64,000 bases of DNA from Streptomyces sp. RKAG293 (GTDB lineage Bacteria > Actinomycetota > Actinomycetes > Streptomycetales > Streptomycetaceae), in contig NZ_JAJOZB010000001.1 of the NCBI RefSeq assembly GCF_023701745.1, forward strand, positions 8,665,001 to 8,729,000. The letters run 5' to 3'. A program made the translations under genes and the position numbers. Of this stretch, positions 42,504 to 51,308 are shown in pieces; position 1 is the first letter of the stretch, and the number at the start of each line of letters is the position of its first letter. The notes under the pieces are model-generated. The model worked only from the letters and a program-made list of their open reading frames with translations. It had not been told where the DNA came from and did no database searches.

Positions 42504-43343
42504 TCACGGAGTGCTGGAAGTGCCGGGAGGGCTGGGGCGCACGAGGCCGGTGGCGAATGCGGCGATGTCGGCGACGACGCGCTCGGGCTGTTCCCAGTGG
42601 ACGACGTTGCCCGCGCCTTCGTAGGTGAGCAGACGCGTGCCGTGGATGGCGTCGAGGATGGCCTGCTGGTCACTGCGCGGGAGGAAATCGTCCTGGTCGC
42701 CCCAGATGACGAGCGTCGGCACCAGGATGCCGGCGAGGGTCGCGCCGAGGTCCGCTGCGAGCAGTCCGCGCAGGGTCTCCTTCCAGACGCGGGCCGGGAC
42801 CTTGAGACGCTCGTCGATCATGGTCTCGATGAGTCCCCTGGCGACAGGGCGGGCCATGATGCCGGACAGGGGGGTCTCGACGAATGCGCGGGGAACGGGG
42901 TCGGAGAGGCCCTGGACCGTTTCGTTCATCTCGGCCGTCGCGGGCTTGTCCGCGAGCGTGGCCGGGACGCCGATCAGGACCAGTCCGGAGATCCGGTCGG
43001 GGTGGCTGCCCGCGACGATCCGGGCGGTGACCCCGCCGGTCGAGGATCCGACGAGGAGCGTGCGCTCGATGCCCACGGTGTCGAGGAAGGCCACCAGGTC
43101 GGAGGCGAAATCCTCTGGTGTGTAGCCGTCGGGGGGACGGTCGGCGTCGCCGTGGCCGCGCTGGGTCGGTGCGTAACCGTGCAGGGACGCCGGGAGGCGT
43201 TGCAGCAGGGGCTCGAAGGACCACCAGGAGTCGGAGAGCCCGTGCACGAAGACCACCGGTGTGCCATTGGGATAGCCGGCCTCGGCGTAGGGCAGGGTGA
43301 CTCCTCCCCGCACCACGGCGGACTTCAGGGAGATCACGGTCAT
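42504..43343 (-). CDS. Alpha/beta-fold hydrolase
   Basis: 279 aa, cytoplasmic. Oxyanion HG (VVFVHGLSDSWWSF), nucleophile elbow VGSSTGG (Ser near 98), Asp in IWGDQDDFLP and catalytic His in VVHWEQPE. ATG 43343 follows GGGAGG. Layout fits the haloperoxidase/epoxide-hydrolase/ester-hydrolase group; substrate unknown. It is divergent from the methyltransferase gene. Confidence 0.92.
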   Translation of the reverse strand: MTVISLKSAVVRGGVTLPYAEAGYPNGTPVVFVHGLSDSWWSFEPLLQRLPASLHGYAPTQRGHGDADRPPDGYTPEDFASDLVAFLDTVGIERTLLVGSSTGGVTARIVAGSHPDRISGLVLIGVPATLADKPATAEMNETVQGLSDPVPRAFVETPLSGIMARPVARGLIETMIDERLKVPARVWKETLRGLLAADLGATLAGILVPTLVIWGDQDDFLPRSDQQAILDAIHGTRLLTYEGAGNVVHWEQPERVVADIAAFATGLVRPSPPGTSSTP

Positions 43344-43729
43344 GGCAGCCTGCCTCCCTCCGCTCGGCCGCTCCGGTCCGCGCGCCGGGCGTGGGAAGTG
43401 AGCGGCGATCACTTCCGACACTACCGATCAACGGTATGAGCCGCTCTGCGACCGAGGGTGCCCTACGACCGTGAAGGCCCCTCCAGTGACGGTTCCCGGG
43501 GCCACTCCTGGCGCCCCTGACCTGGGGATTCATCACCTTCGTGGTGAGACGCCGGGTGTCGGCGTCCTGTGCGGCTGGGCGGGGCATGCCGGTTTCGGCC
43601 GGTACTGCCTGTTGGCTGGAGCAGCAGGCTCCCGTCTGGTCTGATACGGGCTACGAAGTCCGGTTCCGCGGGCAACGAAGCCGGGCCCGCCGCGGCCCCC
43701 TGCCGGCCGCCCGACACAGGGAGACGACC
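43344..43729. promoter_or_regulatory. Divergent promoter region of hydrolase and methyltransferase genes
   Basis: 386 bases without a supported gene. It contains the inverted repeat TACCG-ATCAA-CGGTA at 43422-43436, about 80 bases upstream of the hydrolase start, a candidate operator. Confidence 0.45.
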
Positions 43730-44797
43730 ATGGACCGGACGGCCCCGGAGGACGAGAACGAGGGCGACAGCGTGCGCCGCGCCTGGCGGACGATCGCGCC
43801 GCTGATGGACCTGATCACGCCCATGGCCCTGCGGGCGGCCGCCACGCTGCGCCTCGCCGACCTGATCGCCGACGGCTCCGGGCAGATCGACGACCTCGCC
43901 CGGCGCTCGGAGACCGATCCCGACGCGCTCGGCCGGATACTGCGCCACTTGGTGCGCCACGGCGTCTTCACCGAGTCGGAGCCCGGGCACTTCGGGCTCA
44001 ACGACATCGCGGAGCTGCTGCGCTCCGGGCATCCGGCGGAACTGCGGCGCGGGCTCGACCTCGACGGTTTCGGCGGCACGATGGATCTGGCGTTCACCGG
44101 CCTGCTGCACACCGTCCGCACCGGGGAGCCCGCCTGGGAGACGGTGTTCGGCGCCCCGTTCTGGCCCTACCTGGCGGCCCATCCGCAGATGGGCGCCTCC
44201 TTCGACGCCAACATGTCGTCCAGTGCCGCCTTGGTGACGGACGAGGCGGGAGGCTACGACTGGTCCGCGGTCCGGCATGTGACCGATGTCGGCGGGGGCA
44301 CCGGCGCCCTGATCGCCGAGGTGCTCGAAGCCCACCCCGGCGTGCGGGCCACCCTGGTCGACCTTCCGGCGACCGCCGGGCGGGGCCGGGAGTTCCTCGC
44401 CGCGCGCGGGCTCACGGACCGTTGCGAGGTCGTCGGGCAGAGCTTCTTCGACCCGCTGCCGGCCGGTTCCGACGTCTACGTCCTGCGGCGGGTGGTGCAC
44501 GACTGGGATGACACACAGGCCCGAGCCATCCTGCGCAGGTGCGTGGAGGCGGCCGGGGAGCGTGGCAGGGTCATCGTCATTGAGGGGCACGGCACGTCCG
44601 GCGACGATCCGGAGGGCTTCGCGGAGATGGACCTGCGCATGCTGGTGTTCGCGGGCGGCCGGGAGCGCAGCCTCGACGAGTACTCAGCTCTGGCTGCCAG
44701 CAGCGGGCTGCACGTCGCCAGCGTGCACACGACACCCCTCGGCCACGTGATCCTCGACTGTGTCCCGCAGTCCGCCGCCGCGACGGGTGGTGCGTGA
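43730..44797 (+). CDS. SAM-dependent O-methyltransferase (acetylserotonin/DmpM type)
   Basis: 355 aa. The N-terminal dimerisation domain (about 1-100, ITPMALRAAATLRLADLIADG) has the form used by O-methyltransferases of polyketide and phenazine pathways. The SAM-binding motif I is VTDVGGGTGALIAEVL (near 185). Later VLRRVVHDWDD carries the His-Asp pair used as general base in plant and actinobacterial O-methyltransferases. ATG 43730 has AGGGA 7 bases upstream. No biosynthetic cluster surrounds it, so the acceptor is unknown. Confidence 0.92.
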   Translation: MDRTAPEDENEGDSVRRAWRTIAPLMDLITPMALRAAATLRLADLIADGSGQIDDLARRSETDPDALGRILRHLVRHGVFTESEPGHFGLNDIAELLRSGHPAELRRGLDLDGFGGTMDLAFTGLLHTVRTGEPAWETVFGAPFWPYLAAHPQMGASFDANMSSSAALVTDEAGGYDWSAVRHVTDVGGGTGALIAEVLEAHPGVRATLVDLPATAGRGREFLAARGLTDRCEVVGQSFFDPLPAGSDVYVLRRVVHDWDDTQARAILRRCVEAAGERGRVIVIEGHGTSGDDPEGFAEMDLRMLVFAGGRERSLDEYSALAASSGLHVASVHTTPLGHVILDCVPQSAAATGGA

Positions 44798-44910
44798 GGA
44801 GCACGGCACGAGCGGAGTCCGCGCGGGGCCACGGCGAGCGGCGACCACGCGCTGTTCGCTACGGCATGCGGGGGCGGCCAGGTACCGGGACTGACCGGGC
44901 CTGACCGGGC

Positions 44911-45390
44911 TCATGCCGGGGCTCCCTGCCCCCGGCCGGTCGCGTTCTCGGCAGCCGTCTCGCTGTCGGCCCCAGCGGCCAGTGCCTCATGCCGGGCCCG
45001 CGCTGCGGCGTCCAGGTGCTGCAGGTGGTGCCAGCGCGCGGAGTCGTAGCCCTCGGCGTCGCGCCAGGGGGACACCGCTTCGCACAGCAGGTTCCAGTCC
45101 CGCTGGATGTCCAGGCGGCGGTCGAATGACTCCGTGGACGCCTCGTCGGGCCGGGCCGAACGCTGCTCCAGATGGTGACGCAGTGACGACATCAGGTGGT
45201 GCGTCACGTTGACCAGCCCCAGGGTGGCGCGCTGCTCCTCGAGCTGGCCCCGGTGCCGGGTGGCCAGCGCCTTGAGCCGGTCGTCGATGAAGGCGGCCAG
45301 GGCGTCCACGTCGGCGGCGGAGATGTCGTCGGCGTAGTGCAGGGTGCGCTCGGGTTCGGCGGACTCGGCAGACTCGGCGGGCTCGGTCAC
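44911..45390 (-). CDS. Hypothetical helical protein
   Basis: 159 aa, starting at GTG 45390 with GAGGGG 8 bases upstream. An acidic, low-complexity N-terminus (EPAESAESAEPER) precedes a helical body with many His and Arg (THHLMSSLRHHLEQ, RWHHLQHLDAAARARHEAL). No motif is recognised. A tandem 10-mer (CTGACCGGGC at 44891-44900 and 44901-44910) borders the stop codon. It is divergent from the TetR gene and could be its neighbour by chance. Confidence 0.7.
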   Translation of the reverse strand: MTEPAESAESAEPERTLHYADDISAADVDALAAFIDDRLKALATRHRGQLEEQRATLGLVNVTHHLMSSLRHHLEQRSARPDEASTESFDRRLDIQRDWNLLCEAVSPWRDAEGYDSARWHHLQHLDAAARARHEALAAGADSETAAENATGRGQGAPA

Positions 45391-45450
45391 GTGCAGCGGT
45401 TCCCCTCGGTCACGGGCGCCGGTCCGACAGAGCGTCATATCCGGTTTGTC

Positions 45451-45478
45451 GCCTCGGATATGGGATGTTATCCGAGGC
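45451..45478. promoter_or_regulatory. Inverted repeat between divergent genes
   Basis: Perfect 10-bp arms GCCTCGGATA (45451-45460) and TATCCGAGGC (45469-45478), 8-base loop. It is 61 bases upstream of the 159-aa gene and could be an operator or a leader hairpin. Confidence 0.5.
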
Positions 45479-45615
45479 TGAGGCCTGCGACGGAGGGTTC
45501 GCGACCCAGGGCGCAACCGCTGACCTGGCGCTCGCGTGTTTCGACCCGCACCCGCATGTCTGACGGCCGATGGCGACGTCTGCTGTGTCCGTCGGGCGTC
45601 GCGCATGCTATTTTG

Positions 45616-45629
45616 TGAGCGATCGTTCA
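45616..45629. promoter_or_regulatory. TetR-type operator over the tetR promoter
   Basis: TGAGCGATCGTTCA, a 14-bp palindrome with one mismatched pair. It directly follows a -10-like TATTTT (45609-45614) and ends 17 bases before the regulator's ATG, as expected for autoregulation. Confidence 0.6.
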
Positions 45630-45646
45630 ACTACGAGGAGCAGGTG

Positions 45647-46303
45647 ATGGGTCGCAAACAGGTGTGGGACGAGGGGGAGGTACTGGCCTCCGCCATGGGG
45701 CTGTTCCGTCGTCGTGGGTACCTCGGCGCCTCTCTGCGCGACCTCGAAGAGGCGACCGGGATGCACCCGGGCAGCTTGTACCGGGCGTTCCAGAGCAAGG
45801 AGGGACTGTTCAGCGCCGCACTGGACGCCTACAACGAGCAGGTGGTCGAGGGCAGAGTCCGCGTCCACCTGCGAGAAACGCAGGACCCGGTGGCCGGCAT
45901 CCGCTCGTTCTTCACCTCGGCCTTCGACGCGAACCCCGGCCCGGAACCCGATCCGGGGTGCCTGCTCACCAACACCGCGGTGGAGTCCTACACCGTTCCG
46001 CAGGCCACGGAAGGCGTACGCCGGGGGCTGGAGACGATCGAGTCCGGTTTCGCCGACGCACTGACGCGCGCCCGCGCCCAGCAGCTCCTGCCCGCGGAAC
46101 TCGACGTCGAGATGTCGGCCGTCCAGCTCCTGACCCTCTACCAGGGCCTCCTGGTCCTCGTCCGTTCCGGTACGGCCGCCGCCAAACTGCACGCCATCAC
46201 CGACGGAGCCCTGGCCTCGATCGGCGCAGGGCAATCCAAGACCTTCAACAAGCCAACAAGCCAACAAGCCAACAAGTCGAGAATGAGGAACAACGATGAG
46301 TGA
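45647..46303 (+). CDS. TetR-family regulator
   Basis: 218 aa. DNA-binding N-terminus (EVLASAMGLFRRRGYLGASL, RDLEEATGMHPGSLYRAF and KEGLFSAAL), with a TetR_C_16/AcuR-like ligand domain (GCLLTNTAVE). ATG 45647 has GAGGAG upstream. The last 20 residues (KTFNKPTSQQANKS...) are unlike the rest and are encoded by a tandem 8-bp repeat. The gene's stop lies inside the start of the SnoaL gene (8-base overlap), so the pair is co-translated and the regulator likely controls it. Confidence 0.9.
   Translation: MGRKQVWDEGEVLASAMGLFRRRGYLGASLRDLEEATGMHPGSLYRAFQSKEGLFSAALDAYNEQVVEGRVRVHLRETQDPVAGIRSFFTSAFDANPGPEPDPGCLLTNTAVESYTVPQATEGVRRGLETIESGFADALTRARAQQLLPAELDVEMSAVQLLTLYQGLLVLVRSGTAAAKLHAITDGALASIGAGQSKTFNKPTSQQANKSRMRNNDE
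46246..46276 (+). repeat. Tandem 8-bp repeat inside the tetR 3' end
   Basis: CAACAAGC occurs three times in full plus CAACAAG as a fourth partial unit. Eight is not a multiple of three, so gain or loss of one unit shifts the frame at the regulator's C-terminus and changes its overlap with the next gene. Confidence 0.85.
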
Positions 46304-46643
46304 CCAACAGCAGCTGTGGAACGACTACGCCGCCTGCTGGTCGGCCGACCCCGCGATACGACTCGCCGCACTCGGCGCGGTCGCGGTGGACGACGTCGCC
46401 TACCGGGACCCGGGAACCGAGGTCGGCGGTCTGGCCGAACTGGACGCCTACATGAACGGCTTCGCCGGAGCGTTCCCCGGACACCAATTCCGTATCGACG
46501 AGGTCTTCGACCACCACGACCGGTCGCTGGCCCGCTGGACCCAGGTCGGCCCGGACGGCGGCGCTTTCATGACAGGTGTGAGCAGCGCGGTGCACCGCGA
46601 CGGTCTCCTCGCCGACGTGACCGGGTTCTTCCTCCCCGCCTGA
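46296..46643 (+). CDS. SnoaL-like / NTF2-fold protein
   Basis: 115 aa, a small cone-shaped alpha+beta barrel by pattern (WNDYAACWSAD, DDVAYRDPGTEVGGLAEL, FPGHQFRIDEVFDHHD, ARWTQVGPDG). Members are polyketide cyclases, dehydratases or ligand-binding proteins. ATG 46296 with GAGGA upstream overlaps the tetR stop. As the only gene downstream of that regulator it is probably its target; substrate unknown. Confidence 0.85.
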   Translation: MSDQQQLWNDYAACWSADPAIRLAALGAVAVDDVAYRDPGTEVGGLAELDAYMNGFAGAFPGHQFRIDEVFDHHDRSLARWTQVGPDGGAFMTGVSSAVHRDGLLADVTGFFLPA

Positions 46644-46691
46644 CCGCCTCAGGCAGCCTCGCCGCTCATTGATCGGTGCCGGCGATCTCCG

Positions 46692-46801
46692 TCAGGACTG
46701 GTAGGCGCTGATCTCGATGAGGTTGTGGTCGGGATCCCGGACGTAGACGCTGCTGATCGCTCCCGGGGCGCCGGTGTGTGGTCCAGCCGGTCGGTGCGCA
46801 T
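46692..46801 (-). pseudogene. Collapsed VOC/glyoxalase gene (both ends, middle deleted)
   Basis: The minus strand has ATG 46801 behind AAGGAA, and reads MRTDRLDH like the start of a VOC protein. Within about 25 bases, in another frame, the typical VOC end appears (SSVYVRDPDHNLIEISAYQS and stop at 46694-46692). About 100 codons in between are missing, leaving both termini joined out of frame. Confidence 0.7.
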
Positions 46802-46832
46802 TTCAGCGTTCCTTTGCGGATCGGCGAGGACG

Positions 46833-47411
46833 TCAGGTCAGGACCTTCCGGGTGTGTTCCCAGGCTTCGTCGCTCAGTAGCGGCCGCAGCCGGGTGAGCA
46901 GGCCCAGCAGGCCGTCTCCCCATTCCGTGCGGAAGGCCGGGTCGATGGCGGCGAGGTCCAGTTCGTTCGCCGCGGTGAGTTCGGCGAAGTCCCGGCGTCG
47001 GTGCGGGGCGGGGGAGAAGGTGTGCCCGGTGAACCTGTCGCGGAACGTCCCGCCCTCGCCGGTGAGGGTGCGGTACGAGGCCTTTCTGTCGCAGCTGGCG
47101 TAGAAGTACACGAGTTCCTCCGCGTCCGCTCCGATGAGTCCGACCAACTCTCCTCGGGACTCCAGCGGCAGCAAGGACGTTGCGAATCCATCGGTTCCGT
47201 AGAAGGCATGGCACAGGCCGGCGAGTTGCAGATCGCGCCGGGCGTCCCATGCCTTCAGCAGCCGGCTCACCCGTTGGAGATGCTCCAGCAGCGTTCCTCC
47301 GGGGTGCTCGATCTCTGCCGCACCCAGTGTGCGCAGGAAGGTGACGGCATCATCTGAAGCGTCGTCCCGCTCCGGACCGTGTCCGGTCGGCGCTGTTGCT
47401 GCGTTCTCCAT
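46833..47411 (-). CDS. DUF6817-like protein
   Basis: 192 aa, cytoplasmic. ATG 47411 has GGGAG before it. The conserved-looking blocks FLRTLGAAEIEHPGGTLLEH, LCHAFYGTDGFATSLLPL and ELVYFYASCDR match my memory of the DUF6817 family, which has HD-phosphohydrolase-like His spacing (H in GGTLLEHL and LCHAFYGTDGF). Biochemical role is unknown. The stop is followed by the collapsed VOC gene on the same strand, which may once have been its operon partner. Confidence 0.75.
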   Translation of the reverse strand: MENAATAPTGHGPERDDASDDAVTFLRTLGAAEIEHPGGTLLEHLQRVSRLLKAWDARRDLQLAGLCHAFYGTDGFATSLLPLESRGELVGLIGADAEELVYFYASCDRKASYRTLTGEGGTFRDRFTGHTFSPAPHRRRDFAELTAANELDLAAIDPAFRTEWGDGLLGLLTRLRPLLSDEAWEHTRKVLT

Positions 47412-47992
47412 GGACAGCTCCCTTCGGACGGTCGGGTCGGCACCCTTCCGGTGGCCGGGCGAGGATCCGGACCCTCGCCCGGCCACCGGGCGGGTTGCCG
47501 CCCTGGTACCGGAAGCGATCGTCGTCCGCGGCAAGACCCAAGTCAATCCTCTGATGTGCTTGCGACTCCCCGCACTCGCCGCCAACGACCTGGCCCTGGC
47601 CTGGATCACCATCGGCGCCACCGTCCGCGGCATCGAGCAGCGCCCCGTCGTCGAACGGCCCTGGGTGCCGGCCGTCACAGCCGATGACCCGCTGGCGGCC
47701 AAGAGCCGCATCGAGCCGGCGGACCTGGCGGCCGTCCAGCTCGTCCGGCTCTCCCGAGAACTCGACTTCGCGGGGTCATCTCGACGCTTGCTTCGCCGAG
47801 TTGGGGATCCGGCTGGCGTCCGACACCAGTGTCGCCCGCCGGCCCGTACGTTCGCCGACACCGTCGTCCGCAACTGCACCCCCGAGCCGACCCGCGCTGC
47901 GCCGGTGGCGCCGTGTGCACGGCGGCGCAGGTGAGGGAACCGATCAGGAATCGAGAAGCTCCGCCCACCGAACCGCAACTAGCGTGAGAGCC
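47412..47992. other. Long gap with a strong hairpin and no clear gene
   Basis: 580 bases. A perfect 14-bp hairpin (GTGGCCGGGCGAGG at 47451-47464 with 47473-47486) lies only 40 bases upstream of the DUF6817-like start, in its leader. The plus-strand frame from about 47487 to 47770 has protein-like composition (VVRGKTQVNPLMCLRLPAL) but no credible start and no recognised family; it may be a gene fragment. The VOC gene promoter is at the right edge (TAGCGT at 47980-47985). Confidence 0.45.
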
Positions 47993-48400
<408 letters not shown>

Positions 48401-48417
48401 GACGAGATCGATCTCCG

Positions 48418-49755
48418 GTGCGTCCTCACAAGGTCCCTCTGGTGTCCCTGGTTCCCCTGGTGCTCCGACGCCTCGTCCCCAACGCCTACCGGCCGGTCCT
48501 CGCCAACCGGGTGTTCCGGCGACTGATCCTCGGGTTCGCGGTCTCGTACCTCGGCGACGGGATGAGCTTCGTCGCGGTCGCGTGGCTCGCCATCGAACTC
48601 GCGCCGCAGGCGACCGCGGGGCTGTGGGTCGGCGGCGCGGTGGCCGCGTACACCCTGCCCGGCGTGGTCGGCGCCCTGGCGTTCGGTCGCCGTCTGCGCC
48701 GGAGGCCGGCCAAGCGGCTGCTGCTCGCCGACAACGTGGTGCGCGCTGTGTTTCTCGGGGCCGTACCGCTGGCGTGGCTCGCCGGGGTACTGACGCTGCC
48801 GGTCTACCTCGGGCTGCTCGCCGTCTCGTCGCTGCTGCACGCGTGGGGGAGTGCGGGAAAGTACACCCTGCTGGCCGAGTTGCTGCCCGACGGGCAGCGG
48901 CTCGCCGCGAACTCCCTCGTCAGCTCGCTCGGCTTCGCCGCCACGATCGCCGGGCCGGCGATCGCCGGTGTGCTGGTGGCGTACGTCAGCTCCGCGCTCG
49001 TACTCGGCCTCGACGCTCTCACCTACGTGTTCCTCGCCGTGCTCGTCGTCCGCACCCGGCTGCCGGCGTCAGGGCGCGTTTCCCCCGTCGATCAGGCGTC
49101 CGCCCGCGGTGGGCTCGCGTTGTTGCGGGAGTACCCCGAGCTGCTCGGGCTGCTGACGCTCACCTGGTTCTTCAACCTGCTGTACGGCCCCGTCGAAGTC
49201 GCCCTGCCGCTCCACGTGACCGCCGACCTGCACGCACCGGGCATGCTCCTCGGCCTCTACTGGATGCTGTTCGGCATCGGCGCGCTGCTCGGCGGGCTCA
49301 CGGTCGGCGCGCTGCGGCGGCTGCCGTTGTGGCCGGTGACCGTGGCCATCGTGGTGGTCTGGGGGTGCTGCCTGCTGCCGTTCGGGTTCGACGTGCCGAC
49401 GGCCGTCACCGTCGCGTGCTTCACGCTCGGCGGCGCCGTCTACGGACCGTTCGTGGCCCTTTCGGTGACGCTCATGCAGGAGAAGTCGCCGCCGCAGGAC
49501 TTGGCCGCGATGCTCGCGGCCCGCAGCGCGGCGCTGCTCACCGCAGCGCCGCTCGGCACGGCACTCGGCGGGCCGCTCACGACAGCGCTGGGCCCACGAG
49601 CGACGCTCGGCGGCTCAGGGCTCGCCACGGTGGCGCTCGGCACCGTCGCCTGCGTCTTGCTCCTGGCCCGGCGCAGAAACCAGACAGGGGAGTCGAGGAA
49701 GAGCTCCGTCCGCCCTGCGGCGGCGCGGCGGCCACCCGTTGCACCCCGGAGCTGA
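48418..49755 (+). CDS. MFS transporter
   Basis: 445 aa with about 10-12 hydrophobic helices; opening FRRLILGFAVSYLGDGMSFV is typical of the MFS_3 (enterobactin/macrolide exporter-like) group. The GTG at 48418 follows the VOC gene by 17 bases with a weak GAGAT ribosome site. A basic, unstructured tail (RRRNQTGESRKSSVRPAAAR) ends the protein. Paired with a VOC gene, it may export or resist a small toxic compound (inference). Confidence 0.9.
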   Translation: MRPHKVPLVSLVPLVLRRLVPNAYRPVLANRVFRRLILGFAVSYLGDGMSFVAVAWLAIELAPQATAGLWVGGAVAAYTLPGVVGALAFGRRLRRRPAKRLLLADNVVRAVFLGAVPLAWLAGVLTLPVYLGLLAVSSLLHAWGSAGKYTLLAELLPDGQRLAANSLVSSLGFAATIAGPAIAGVLVAYVSSALVLGLDALTYVFLAVLVVRTRLPASGRVSPVDQASARGGLALLREYPELLGLLTLTWFFNLLYGPVEVALPLHVTADLHAPGMLLGLYWMLFGIGALLGGLTVGALRRLPLWPVTVAIVVVWGCCLLPFGFDVPTAVTVACFTLGGAVYGPFVALSVTLMQEKSPPQDLAAMLAARSAALLTAAPLGTALGGPLTTALGPRATLGGSGLATVALGTVACVLLLARRRNQTGESRKSSVRPAAARRPPVAPRS

Positions 49756-49793
49756 AGCCCCGACGCGGGTGCCCAGGCCGGTGACGCCGAGGG

Positions 49794-50439
49794 TCAGCCC
49801 TGCTGGGGCAGGCCGGTGTCGGGGATGCCGGACTTCTGGGCGTACTGCTCGTTGAGTTCGGACCAGCCGAAACCGACTGCCGCGGTACCGCCGATCGGCG
49901 GGATCGGGCGCCCTTCCAGAAGCCTCTCGGCCACGTCGAGGCAGAGGTGCCAGCCGGCCGCGACCTTGGGGATCCAGTCGCGGTCCTTGACGGTGTGCCG
50001 GAGGGTCAGCCGGGTGCCGGTGTCGGTGGCCGCCAGTTCCCAGCGCAGCAGGTCGGTGTTGAGGGCGTACTCCAGCAGCGCCGGCGGTTCGGCGCGCAAC
50101 CTCGGCGGCCATGTCCTGCGGATTCTCATCGTCGATCATCGTGATCGTGGCGACGCCCGCCTCCGAGAGATCGCGATCGGCGGTGTAGGGCGACCAGGCG
50201 GCGAGTCGTCCGGGCTCGGTCAGCGCGGCCCACACCTTCTCGGGCGAGTGGCGCAGGTCGCGGGTGAAGACCAGCGTCCAGCCGCCTTCCGTCGCCTCGC
50301 AGTCGGCCTGGGCCAGGACGCTCGGGCGGTACGCGTCGGAGGTCATGACGCCCGCCACACCGACGGGCCGCGACGGCTGAACCGGCCTGCGGGTCCTCGG
50401 TTCTTCGGTCCCGGCTTGGGATGATTGGGAGGTGGTCAT
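49794..50439 (-). pseudogene. SRPBCC/AHSA1-family gene with a frameshift
   Basis: From ATG 50439 the frame reads well through VFTRDLRHSPEKVWAALTEP and SPYTADRDLSEAG to DDENPQDMAAEV near 50105, then turns to nonsense. The expected continuation (AEPPALLEYALNTDLLRWEL, RLTLRHTVKDRDWIPKVAAG, stop near 49794) is in the neighbouring frame. A single-base indel at about 50090-50105 explains it. Either a recent pseudogene or a sequencing error; intact it would be an Aha1-type START domain of about 215 aa. Confidence 0.75.
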
Positions 50440-50466
50440 GGGCCCCGGCTGCGTAGGCTCCCTGCT

Positions 50467-51231
50467 ATGCCAAGCCCAGAACTACGACGGATCAACGCCT
50501 TTCTGTCGGACTTCGCCCGGCGCCAGGCTGCGCACACCGTCGCCCTCCCCGGAGGATTCGCCGCACTGGACGACGCTTTCGCACACTCCCATGCGAACAA
50601 CCAGGTCGTCATCGACCAGTCGTCGGTCGACCCGGAGGCGCTGCCCGCCATCGTGGACGAGGCGCTGGGGCATCTGCCGCACCGCATGATCTCCGTGTTC
50701 GACGACGCGGTGGCGACAGCGTGCGCAGAGCCGCTGCTCCGGGCCGGATACACCCAGTCCACCCATCTGGTCATGCTGCACACGGGCCCGGTGCCGGCCG
50801 CCGGGCGGGCGGAGGAGGTCGACCTCGCCGCGCTTCGCCCACCGCTCACCCGGCGCTGGCGGGGCTTCCTGCCGGATGTCGACGACGAGGTCATCCGCCA
50901 CCTCGTCGACCGACGCGAGGCCCGCCGCCGTGGCGCCGACGTCGTGCAGTTCATCGGTGCCCGCACGGAGGAGGGCGAGGTCGCTTCCTGGGCCGATCTC
51001 TATCTGGATCCGGGAGCGGGCATCGCCCAGATCGAGGACCTGATTACCTCGGAAACCCACCTCGGGCGCGGATACGCGAACGCAGTCCTGGCCACCGCCC
51101 TGCGCCGGGCCGCCGACTCGGACTGCGCTACGCGCTTCCTGGCCGCCGATGCGGCCGACTGGCCGCGTCATTGGTACGAACGCCGTGGCTTCACGGTCAT
51201 CGGACAGTCGCACTGCTTCGACCGCGCCTGA
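50467..51231 (+). CDS. GNAT-family N-acetyltransferase
   Basis: 254 aa. The C-terminal half is a GNAT domain: acetyl-CoA loop SETHLGRGYANAVLATAL (usual pattern Q/RxxGxG/A) and the late motif WYERRGFTVIGQS. The N-terminal half (1-120) is a divergent domain of similar size, so this may be a two-domain GNAT. TAGGCT (50454-50459) lies 7 bases before ATG 50467 with no ribosome site, suggesting a leaderless message. Acceptor unknown. Confidence 0.88.
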   Translation: MPSPELRRINAFLSDFARRQAAHTVALPGGFAALDDAFAHSHANNQVVIDQSSVDPEALPAIVDEALGHLPHRMISVFDDAVATACAEPLLRAGYTQSTHLVMLHTGPVPAAGRAEEVDLAALRPPLTRRWRGFLPDVDDEVIRHLVDRREARRRGADVVQFIGARTEEGEVASWADLYLDPGAGIAQIEDLITSETHLGRGYANAVLATALRRAADSDCATRFLAADAADWPRHWYERRGFTVIGQSHCFDRA

Positions 51232-51240
51232 CCGTGCCGG

Positions 51241-51264
51241 ATCCGCATCCGCATCCGCATCCGC
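51241..51264. repeat. Hexamer microsatellite between convergent genes
   Basis: Four copies of ATCCGC, followed by degenerate copies up to about 51290, in the gap between the acetyltransferase and beta-propeller genes. Confidence 0.8.
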
Positions 51265-51308
51265 CCCGTATCCGTATCGGTATCGGTCGGCGGGCGCTTT
51301 GCGACGTT

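Noticed and set aside
47451..47486. Strong hairpin called as a terminator of a plus-strand gene
   Set aside because: No plus-strand gene ends before it. It lies in the leader of the minus-strand DUF6817-like gene, so its role is left open.
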